Under the pieces are notes generated by a model. The model saw only the letters and a program-made list of their open reading frames with translations. It did not search any database and was not told the origin of the DNA. A program made the translations under genes and the position numbers. Positions 1 to 5,572 of a stretch of DNA of 7,037 nt are shown here, in pieces (the first letter of the stretch is position 1; each line of letters begins with the position of its first letter). The DNA is from an uncultured Oscillospiraceae bacterium (GTDB taxonomy: Bacteria > Bacillota > Clostridia > Oscillospirales > Oscillospiraceae), in the NCBI GenBank assembly GCA_910577415.1, contig CAJTLK010000026.1, forward strand, positions 1 to 7,037, given 5' to 3'.

Positions 1-243
1 CGGGTCAGCCCCGAGAGCCTGGACGCTCAGCTCACCGCCTCGGGCCATGACGAGTGGCGGAGGCTGGAGTTCCATAAGCTGCTTCTGGAGGGCAAGCTGC
101 CCCGTACTATCGGCGGCGGTATCGGTCAGTCCCGGCTTTGTATGTATCTGCTGGGCCGGGCCCACATTGGCGAGGTCCAGGCGGGCATTTGGGACGCCGA
201 GACCCTGAAAGCCTGCCAGGACGCCGGAGTCATTTTGTTGTAA
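1..243 (+). CDS. asnA: Aspartate--ammonia ligase (asparagine synthetase A), C-terminal part
   Basis: This is the last 80 codons of a gene that begins left of the window; reading frame 1 is open from base 1 to TAA at 241-243. AsnA makes asparagine from aspartate, ammonia and ATP in the cytoplasm and is a class II aminoacyl-tRNA-synthetase-like fold. The recognisable signature is LPRTIGGGIGQSR at fragment residues 33-45, the glycine-rich motif-3-like segment with its arginine at the ATP site, followed by HIGEVQAGIW at 55-64, which matches the C-terminal end of AsnA proteins such as that of E. coli. Family length is about 330 residues, so roughly a quarter is present. It converges on the minus-strand glycan operon, with a shared hairpin between them. 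Assignment is by remembered family motifs, and I see no disruption in the visible part. Confidence 0.93.
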   Translation, partial: RVSPESLDAQLTASGHDEWRRLEFHKLLLEGKLPRTIGGGIGQSRLCMYLLGRAHIGEVQAGIWDAETLKACQDAGVILL

Positions 244-260
244 GCTATCCATAAATAAGC

Positions 261-303
261 AGGGAGCGCCGACAATTTCTTGTTGGCGCTCCCTGTTTGT
301 CTT
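261..303. terminator. Probable bidirectional intrinsic terminator between asnA and the Wzy_C gene
   Basis: A 15-bp stem pairs 261-275 with 280-294 around the 4-base loop TTTC, with a single G-U pair (271/284) and no mismatch. On the plus strand it is followed by GTTTGTCTT, a T-rich tail, 17 bases after the asnA stop. On the minus strand it is followed by GCTTATTT, a weaker T-rich tail, and lies 12 bases beyond the Wzy_C stop codon. The convergent gene order and the position between both stops suggest it serves both transcripts. The plus-strand direction is better supported. Confidence 0.85.
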
Positions 304-306
304 CTG

Positions 307-2682
307 TTATTCCAAACTTAGGATCAGGTCTACAAATTGCTGGTCGTCATCGGTCAGAGTAATGGTACCGATATTATTCTCATTCCACTCCTGGAAGCTC
401 TGGTAAATATCCTTGACCCCCTGGCGAAACACTGGACCGTCATTGTAATATCCCTTAAGCAAGCCAAACGCGTCCCGCCACGCCTTACTGTCGGCGGCAC
501 TGTAACCGACGTGCTTTTTCAGCATGGCAATGGCCTCCTCGGGCCGTTCTGTGGAAAAGTAATACTGCGCCAGATAGATCGGAATGGAGTTTGAGTCCAC
601 CTTGGCCAGTTCCTTTGCGTACTTGTCTGCCTGGGTGCGTATCTTTCCGTTTTTTTCCGGGTCGACGTCTTTCGCGGCCAGAACGTAAGATATTTTATAA
701 GAATCACTGTCAAAGACGTCCAGGGTGGCCGCCTGCTTCAGTCCCGAAAAACCATCAACATAGTTGCGCTCGTCCATCATGACCTCCATGCTGATGTTCA
801 GCGACAGCAGCACGGCAAAAATAAGCAGAGGCGCTGCCAAGGCCGCGGCAATGACGCTGCCCGTCTTCTCCTTTTTCACCGGCAGGGGCAGCTCCTGCCC
901 GCAGCATAGGCAGATAAGCCCCAGCGTTCCCAACGCCATGGGCAAATAATAGCAAAGCGAGAAGACCACTTCCACTCCGGCATGGCCCGCCATAAACACC
1001 AGGGCCGCCGCCAGGGCGGGGGCCAGAGGATCGGCGTCCTCCTTTCTCCGAAGGTTCTTCCACAATGCCGCGGCGCACAGGCCCAGCATCCCCAAAAAGA
1101 GGATCAAGCCCACCACGCCGGTGGTGACCAGAGTCTCAATATAGTGATTATGGGCGTATTTGGTCTCGTAAAAGAAGGACTGCACACCCAGAATAGCGTT
1201 TTCAAAGGCACCGATGCCCAGGCCAAAAATCGGGCTGCGGTGGAAAAGCTTCATGCCGTCGGCAAAAAAGACAGTACGCTGAATGGCGTTCTGGTTGGCA
1301 AAAAGTCCCTGAAGGCGGTTGGCGATAAAACCGGGGAGGAGTTTGTAGTCCAGCTTCAGCTCTTTAGCGCCGCCCTCGCCGGAGTAGGCGGCGGAATTCA
1401 AGGTCAGAGCTTCCCCCGCGCTGAAGCGGAAGTAGACCACCTGACTGTCTTTGGGAACAGTAAACCCGGCCCCCTTAGCGTCGCCCCGGTAAAGGACGCT
1501 GCTGGTGTGCATCATGGTCTCCTGCTGGTCCTGACTTTCAATGGTCACGCTCAACGGCCCGGTAGCCTCCACATTCAGAGTGTAGCTCCCCGGCGCCGGG
1601 TAGGCGGCACGGCTCAAGCCCTCTCCGGCTGTCAGGTCGGCAGGGCCGGTGAGGTTCAGCGCCAGGATCACAAAGCCCACCAGCAGCGCCAAAGCCGCCG
1701 CTATAGTGATAAGCAGAGCTTTCCCTTTGCCCTCCAATGCTTTTGACACCCTCTGCCCCACAAACTGATCCAGCAAGCACAGTGCGGCGGAACCGGCGGC
1801 GGTGCACAGAAGAGGGATCGGCTGAACGCCGTCCCATCCGCCAAAGGCGGTAATATAGATGGGAAAAACACACAGTAACGTGACCATAAGGGTCTCTACC
1901 ATCAGCAGAAAGAGGCTTCCCCGCCGCTCCTTACGCTCAAAAATGAGCAGGGCCAAAAAGCCCAGAGCGATCATGCCGCTGGCGCCCATACTGAAGGCCA
2001 GTACAAAGGCCAAGGCGTTGAGGAGGAGGCACACCTGGTGATACCGCCGCTCCCCCGGCTCCTGGGCGCTCACCGAAAGGCCCAGGGCCAGGATCACACC
2101 CAGACCCGCCACCCCGGCAAAAACGTTGGGGTTGCCGTACAGGGAGAGCATACGTACGCCCACCTCTATCGGAGCGGTTCCGATCCCGGAGTTGCCCGCC
2201 GCAAAGAACTCCAAAATGGCAAACCACACGTCACTGAGGAAGTGGGTAGAAAGCATGTCAATGCTGATAAGAGATGCCAGCGCCGCGCCGCCGGAAAGAA
2301 TGGAGGCGGCAAAGCGTCCCCGCTCCCCTCCCCTTGGAGACCAGGCCAGGATCAGCAGAAAGACGGCAAAGCCCACCACCAGGTTCATAAAGGCAATGAG
2401 GGCGAAGCGGCCTGAAACAGCATAGAAGGTGGAGATAAAATTCATTCCCACCCAAAGGCACACCGCCATCATGGGCAAACTCAGCCGCTCCCGCACATAG
2501 GCAAGCCGGACCAGACAGGAGATCGCCGCCGCGACCACCATGATCCGAGCTAGGCTCTTCATGGAGGCGCCTCCGGTAAGGCTTGTCATCAGGAAGAAGG
2601 CCAGGGTCAGAAGAGGCACCAGCCACAGTTTTTGATCTACAGTTTGTCGCGCAGGCTTTTGCGCGGGCTTTTTCTTTTGCAT
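307..2682 (-). CDS. O-antigen ligase/polymerase family (Wzy_C) membrane protein with extracytoplasmic insert and soluble C-terminal tail
   Basis: This is a 791-residue polytopic membrane protein of the WaaL/Wzy/PglL superfamily, which moves lipid-linked glycans onto a growing chain, a lipid or a protein on the outer face of the membrane. About ten hydrophobic segments lie between residues 19 and 345, with GNPNVFAG at 183-190, a motif usual in this family. Residues about 346-455 are hydrophilic and rich in Ser, Thr and Gly, and look like an inserted beta-rich domain. The signature loop follows: FANQNAIQR (461-469), GLGIGAFENAI (487-497) and AHNHYIE (510-516), the AHN-x-Y/F-x-E pattern of Wzy_C. 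Further membrane segments lie at about 517-540, 553-573, 575-597 and 608-630, and a soluble tail at 631-791 has a TPR-like helix pair near 700-725. The start is fixed by AGGGAGG nine bases upstream. It lies 22 bases after the phosphotransferase stop, so the two genes form one operon. Polymerase, ligase or protein glycosyltransferase cannot be told apart from sequence alone. Confidence 0.85.
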   Translation of the reverse strand: MQKKKPAQKPARQTVDQKLWLVPLLTLAFFLMTSLTGGASMKSLARIMVVAAAISCLVRLAYVRERLSLPMMAVCLWVGMNFISTFYAVSGRFALIAFMNLVVGFAVFLLILAWSPRGGERGRFAASILSGGAALASLISIDMLSTHFLSDVWFAILEFFAAGNSGIGTAPIEVGVRMLSLYGNPNVFAGVAGLGVILALGLSVSAQEPGERRYHQVCLLLNALAFVLAFSMGASGMIALGFLALLIFERKERRGSLFLLMVETLMVTLLCVFPIYITAFGGWDGVQPIPLLCTAAGSAALCLLDQFVGQRVSKALEGKGKALLITIAAALALLVGFVILALNLTGPADLTAGEGLSRAAYPAPGSYTLNVEATGPLSVTIESQDQQETMMHTSSVLYRGDAKGAGFTVPKDSQVVYFRFSAGEALTLNSAAYSGEGGAKELKLDYKLLPGFIANRLQGLFANQNAIQRTVFFADGMKLFHRSPIFGLGIGAFENAILGVQSFFYETKYAHNHYIETLVTTGVVGLILFLGMLGLCAAALWKNLRRKEDADPLAPALAAALVFMAGHAGVEVVFSLCYYLPMALGTLGLICLCCGQELPLPVKKEKTGSVIAAALAAPLLIFAVLLSLNISMEVMMDERNYVDGFSGLKQAATLDVFDSDSYKISYVLAAKDVDPEKNGKIRTQADKYAKELAKVDSNSIPIYLAQYYFSTERPEEAIAMLKKHVGYSAADSKAWRDAFGLLKGYYNDGPVFRQGVKDIYQSFQEWNENNIGTITLTDDDQQFVDLILSLE

Positions 2683-2704
2683 TTTCAGCAGCCTCCCTGG
2701 CTTT

Positions 2705-4081
2705 TTATAATTGCTCCTCGTTCACGATCCCCTTGAACAGGGTCATGAACAGGATCTTTATATCAAAGAGCAAGGTCCAGTTTTCAATATAGTAAATATC
2801 ATGGTGGACCCGTTCGGCAATGGAGGTGTCTCCCCGCAAACCGTTGACCTGCGCCCACCCGGTGATGCCGGGACGGACCTGGTGCTTGACCATGTAAAGG
2901 GGGACCTCCTCCTTGAACTGCTCCACATAGTAGGGAAGCTCCGGCCTGGGGCCCACCAGGGACATGTCCCCTTTGAGCACATTAAAAAACTGAGGCAGCT
3001 CGTCGATGGAAAACTTTCGGATAAAGGCGCCAAATTTGGTCTTCCGAACATCGGAGTTTGTAGACCAGGCGGTATCAGAGCCTGTATTCAAGCGCATGGA
3101 GCGGAACTTATACATATAGAACTCCCGCTTACCCAGCCCCACCCGCTTCTGCTTGAAGATGACAGGCCCGGGAGAGCTGAGCTTTACGCCGATGGCGGCA
3201 AAGAGCATCAGCGGAGAGGTAAGGATGATAAGGCACAACGCCCCTACAATGTCCATGCTCCGCTTCAGGAACGCGTTGCCCAGGTTGTCCAAAGGGATAC
3301 GCCGCAGGTTGATGAGGGGCAGACCGTTCACCAGGTCCACTTGGGGACGGGCAGGCATATACCGTGCATAGAAGGGGATCAGGGAGAGCTTTACCCCGGT
3401 CTTTTCACAGGCTTGGATGACCTTTGGCAGCCAGTCATATTCCTCCATCTCTAAAGCGCAGACCACCTCGTCGGGACTGTGCTCATCCAGGACGGTCTCC
3501 ATGTCCTCCAGGATACCCAGCCAGAGCTGGCCGGCCCAGTTGGCTCTGCTGGAGAGATATCCCACCACCTGAAGCCCCAGCTCCGGGGAGCGTTCCAGCT
3601 CCCGGGCGTATTGTCTTGCCAGCGGCCCGGAACCCACTACCACCACGCACTTTTGGTTGTAACCCTCCTGCCGGAATCGGTAAAGCACCTTGCGGACAAA
3701 AATCCGCTTGCCCCCGGTCAGTGCATTGACAAGGAGGAAATAGACCAGCAGGGCGCCGCGGGAAAAGTGGACCACCCGCAACAGGAACAGGGCCATCTGA
3801 AACAGGACAAAGCCCAGGGCGTTGCCCCAAAAGAGCATCCCCAGGTCCTGATAGAGCCGCTTTTTTCGGACCGATTCGTAAAGGCCCAAAAAGGCATAGA
3901 GGAGCACATGGAGGGGGGCCAGGATCAGTGCGGCCATGACATAGTACCGAAGCGGCACCGAAGGCTCTCCCGGGAACAGGTTGAACCGCACCCAAAAGCC
4001 CAGAGGCAGAGACAGGAAAACCATCAGGGCATCCAGAGCCATATTCAGATGGTTCAGCAGCCGTTGATTTTCCCGGATCAT
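2705..4081 (-). CDS. Exopolysaccharide polyprenyl-phosphate sugar phosphotransferase (WbaP/CpsE type)
   Basis: This enzyme transfers a sugar-1-phosphate from a nucleotide sugar to undecaprenyl phosphate at the inner face of the membrane, the committed first step of many capsule, EPS and glycan pathways. The 458 residues have the usual long layout: four membrane helices (about 13-33, 47-67, 80-102, 107-122), a Rossmann-like domain starting at VVVVGSGPLA (146-155), a fifth membrane or re-entrant helix (about 277-298), then the catalytic bacterial sugar transferase domain. Catalytic-domain hallmarks are KRSMDI (273-278), SPGPVIFKQKRVG (303-315), YKFRSMR (324-330), the Asp-Glu pair D360-E361 in SIDELPQ, GDMSLVGPRPE (371-381) and RPGITGWAQVNG (403-414). 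All expected residues are present, so it should be active. The sugar (glucose, galactose or an amino sugar) cannot be read from sequence. The start is supported by a GAGAGG site eight bases upstream. It is the first gene of the minus-strand operon under a consensus promoter. Confidence 0.94.
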   Translation of the reverse strand: MIRENQRLLNHLNMALDALMVFLSLPLGFWVRFNLFPGEPSVPLRYYVMAALILAPLHVLLYAFLGLYESVRKKRLYQDLGMLFWGNALGFVLFQMALFLLRVVHFSRGALLVYFLLVNALTGGKRIFVRKVLYRFRQEGYNQKCVVVVGSGPLARQYARELERSPELGLQVVGYLSSRANWAGQLWLGILEDMETVLDEHSPDEVVCALEMEEYDWLPKVIQACEKTGVKLSLIPFYARYMPARPQVDLVNGLPLINLRRIPLDNLGNAFLKRSMDIVGALCLIILTSPLMLFAAIGVKLSSPGPVIFKQKRVGLGKREFYMYKFRSMRLNTGSDTAWSTNSDVRKTKFGAFIRKFSIDELPQFFNVLKGDMSLVGPRPELPYYVEQFKEEVPLYMVKHQVRPGITGWAQVNGLRGDTSIAERVHHDIYYIENWTLLFDIKILFMTLFKGIVNEEQL

Positions 4082-4144
4082 GGCCCGTTCCTCTCTTTCT
4101 CTCTGCCGCTTCAGCTCTGCCCAGGCAAAACTATTAGATTAAAT

Positions 4145-4173
4145 ATTATATCAACTGTAGCAAGGCTTGTCAA
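4145..4173 (-). promoter_or_regulatory. Perfect-consensus sigma-A promoter for the phosphotransferase operon
   Basis: Reading the minus strand, TTGACA (4173-4168) is followed by 17 bases and then TATAAT (4150-4145). The bases just before the -10 are TGA, so it is also an extended -10 (TGnTATAAT). The predicted start point is near 4138-4139, giving a leader of about 57 bases before the ATG. All twelve hexamer positions and the spacing are ideal, so the call rests directly on the sequence. A loosely palindromic AT-rich stretch at 4137-4152 overlaps the -10 and start point and could be an operator, but AT-rich chance symmetry explains it equally well. Confidence 0.88.
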
Positions 4174-4222
4174 TTTAAGGGACACCCCGCCAATACTTTT
4201 CCCCGTTTCCGGCGTTTCCCTC

Positions 4223-4251
4223 TTGCCCCGGACATTTTTCCGCTTTATAAT
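4223..4251 (+). promoter_or_regulatory. Sigma-A-type promoter for the GT4 glycosyltransferase
   Basis: TTGCCC (4223-4228, four of six consensus positions) is followed by 17 bases and a perfect TATAAT (4246-4251). The predicted start point is near 4258, leaving about 49 bases of leader before the glycosyltransferase ATG. It points away from the consensus promoter at 4145-4173, with 49 bases between the two -35 boxes, so a regulator bound in between could affect both directions. Confidence 0.7.
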
Positions 4252-4293
4252 ATTTGCAGATGACCTCGCAGATATGGTCATGGACGTTGTCCC

Positions 4294-4301
4294 AAAGGAG
4301 G
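4294..4301 (+). promoter_or_regulatory. Ribosome binding site fixing the glycosyltransferase start
   Basis: AAAGGAGG sits five bases before the ATG at 4307. An in-frame ATG lies at 4274 and the open frame runs far upstream, but neither has such a site, and family proteins begin with a residue pattern equivalent to MEKKILFTAS. This decides the start at 4307. Confidence 0.88.
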
Positions 4302-4306
4302 ACGGC

Positions 4307-5452
4307 ATGGAAAAAAAGATCCTGTTCACCGCTTCTACATATTCTCATATCATCCGCTTTCACCGTCCCTACCTCCGCGCCTTCTTGGAAATGGGCTGGA
4401 CAGTGGACGCCGCCTGCGGCGGAGCGCCCATGGACATCCTCGAGTGCCGCCGCGTCATCCATCTGCCCTTGGAGAAATCCATTACCGCTCCGGCCAATTT
4501 TAGGGCGGCGGCTCTGCTGCGGCGGGAACTGAAGACCGAGGGCTATACCCTTATTTCCACCCACACCTCCCTGGCCGCCTTCTTCACCCGCCTGGCCGCC
4601 CGGGGATCAGAGGCCAAGGTAGTAAACACCTGTCACGGCTATCTTTTTGATGACGACACCCCCGCCCTCAAGCGTGCGCTTTTCCTGGAGGCGGAGCGCC
4701 TCACCGCCCACCGCACCGACCTGCTCCTCACCATGAACGCCACCGATCTTGCCATCGCGCGAAAACACCGTCTGGGCAAGACCATTCTCCCCATCCCCGG
4801 CATGGGGGTGGATTTTACCGCTCTGGACGCCTGTCCCCCAACAGCGGGGGAATTGCTGCGCGCTGAACTAAATGTGCCGGAGGACGCTTTTGCCCTTCTC
4901 TACCCTGCCGAGTTCTCGTCCCGTAAAAGCCAGGCCACCCTTCTTCACGCTCTGACCCTGCTGCCGGAGGACGTCTTTCTCCTCTTACCGGGAGACGGTA
5001 TCTTACTGGATACGTGCAAGGCTTTGGCCCACCGCCTGGAGATAGAACACCGCGTCCGTTTCCCTGGCAACGTGGAGAGGATGGCCCCCTGGTACGCCGC
5101 CGCCGACTGCGCCGTATCCTCCAGCCGCAGCGAGGGCCTGCCCTTTAATGTAATGGAGGCCATGCGCTCCTCTCTGCCCGTGGCGGTTACTGCTGTCAAG
5201 GGTCACGCCGACCTTATCCGGGACGGCGTCAACGGCTTCCTTTTTCCCTATGGCGACGTCCATGTCTGTGCTGAAAAGATCCGACTTTTAAAGGAGAACA
5301 AACCCCTGGCCACCGAGTTAGGGCATCAGGCCCGACTGGACAGCGAACAGTACCAACTGGAAAGCGTTTTGCCCCAGGTGATGGCGGCATATCGGACCGT
5401 TGCCCCCAGTCTTTTTCCCGAACCGACTTCACCACTGGCGGCAGCCCGCTGA
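4307..5452 (+). CDS. EpsD-like family 4 (GT-B) glycosyltransferase
   Basis: This 381-residue cytoplasmic or membrane-associated retaining glycosyltransferase probably adds a sugar from a nucleotide donor to the lipid-linked acceptor made by the divergent phosphotransferase. The N-terminal acceptor domain opens with KKILFTAS (3-10) and FHRPYL (18-23), then STHTSLAAFFTRLAAR (84-99) and NTCHGYLF (107-114), a pattern I associate with EpsD and related EPS/capsule enzymes. The C-terminal donor domain has FSSRKSQATLLHAL (203-216), the usual GT4 linker and Lys region, RFPGNVERMAPWYAAADC (251-268) and the EX7E pair E276/E284 within EGLPFNVME. The last 14 residues are Pro- and Ala-rich and probably unstructured. 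An acidic DDD follows HGYLF (115-117), where EpsD relatives usually carry an aromatic/Lys/Gly stretch, which may mark a different acceptor. The reading frame is open upstream to 3479, but that part runs antisense through the phosphotransferase gene and is not coding. Donor and acceptor are unknown. Confidence 0.88.
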   Translation: MEKKILFTASTYSHIIRFHRPYLRAFLEMGWTVDAACGGAPMDILECRRVIHLPLEKSITAPANFRAAALLRRELKTEGYTLISTHTSLAAFFTRLAARGSEAKVVNTCHGYLFDDDTPALKRALFLEAERLTAHRTDLLLTMNATDLAIARKHRLGKTILPIPGMGVDFTALDACPPTAGELLRAELNVPEDAFALLYPAEFSSRKSQATLLHALTLLPEDVFLLLPGDGILLDTCKALAHRLEIEHRVRFPGNVERMAPWYAAADCAVSSSRSEGLPFNVMEAMRSSLPVAVTAVKGHADLIRDGVNGFLFPYGDVHVCAEKIRLLKENKPLATELGHQARLDSEQYQLESVLPQVMAAYRTVAPSLFPEPTSPLAAAR

Positions 5453-5481
5453 CCGTATATGAAACAAAAACGAACTTTTCC

Positions 5482-5514
5482 GCCGGGAGCGCCTTTTGGC
5501 GCCCCCGGCTTTTT
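5482..5514 (+). terminator. Intrinsic terminator after the glycosyltransferase
   Basis: A GC-rich stem pairs 5482-5493 with 5498-5509 (twelve positions with one A-C mismatch, 5488/5503) around a TTTT loop and is followed directly by TTTTT (5510-5514). It starts 29 bases after the glycosyltransferase stop and 58 bases before the dpaA ATG, so it separates the glycan gene from the sporulation operon. Confidence 0.9.
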
Positions 5515-5543
5515 CACCCCTTCCCTTTGCATCTCATATACTG
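5515..5543 (+). promoter_or_regulatory. Candidate mother-cell sporulation promoter (sigma-K, possibly sigma-E) for dpaAB
   Basis: CACC (5515-5518) is followed by 16 bases and CATATACTG (5535-5543). From memory, sigma-K promoters combine a short -35 core containing AC, a spacer of about 16 bases, and CATAnnnTA. Here only the final A of the -10 is off. The -10 also resembles the sigma-E form CATACAmT at seven of eight positions, but the sigma-E -35 is poor. The expected start point near 5550 leaves a short leader containing the dpaA ribosome binding site. In B. subtilis the orthologous operon is transcribed by sigma-K in the mother cell. No good sigma-A site is visible between the terminator and dpaA. 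Confidence 0.5.
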
Positions 5544-5558
5544 TTTCAGAACAGAAAA

Positions 5559-5565
5559 GGGAGGG
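5559..5565 (+). promoter_or_regulatory. Ribosome binding site fixing the dpaA start
   Basis: GGGAGGG lies seven bases before the ATG at 5573. The frame is open back to an ATG at 5459, but that longer form would read through the terminator hairpin and has no such site, so 5573 is the start. Confidence 0.88.
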
Positions 5566-5572
5566 ATCGCCC

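Larger units (their letters stand above)
4082..4306. other. Divergent intergenic region
   Basis: These 225 bases separate the two divergent glycan genes. The central part (about 4131-4180 and 4240-4260) is clearly more AT-rich than the surrounding coding DNA and holds the two promoters described separately. Apart from these and the two ribosome binding sites, I see no riboswitch-like fold, tRNA, or small gene with its own ribosome binding site. Confidence 0.75.

Noticed and set aside
982..1746. 254-residue plus-strand open frame antisense to the Wzy_C gene
   Set aside because: The translation is rich in Gln, Gly, His and Lys in the manner of an antisense shadow, has no good ribosome binding site that I can see, and the opposite strand has a coherent membrane protein.
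2683..2704. Possible terminator or promoter between the phosphotransferase and Wzy_C genes
   Set aside because: The gap is only 22 bases and holds just the ribosome binding site, so the two genes are best read as one transcript.
2711..3454. 247-residue plus-strand open frame antisense to the phosphotransferase gene
   Set aside because: The opposite strand carries every expected motif of the sugar transferase family, while this frame shows no recognisable domain.
4137..4152. Imperfect palindrome over the -10 of the minus-strand promoter, considered as a definite operator
   Set aside because: Four of sixteen positions break symmetry and the stretch is very AT-rich, so chance is likely; mentioned only as a possibility, not as a feature.
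3479..4306. Long plus-strand open frame upstream of the glycosyltransferase, giving a possible 657-residue protein
   Set aside because: It runs antisense through the well-supported phosphotransferase gene, its amino acids are low-complexity and without a family pattern, and the predicted promoter and ribosome binding site place the true start at 4307.
4274..4306. Earlier in-frame ATG for the GT4 enzyme (eleven residues longer)
   Set aside because: No ribosome binding site precedes it, and AAAGGAGG lies between it and the ATG at 4307.
5459..5572. Upstream ATG extending DpaA by 38 residues
   Set aside because: The extension would be encoded by the terminator hairpin of the preceding gene and lies before the candidate promoter; the ATG at 5573 has a strong ribosome binding site and fits the family N-terminus.
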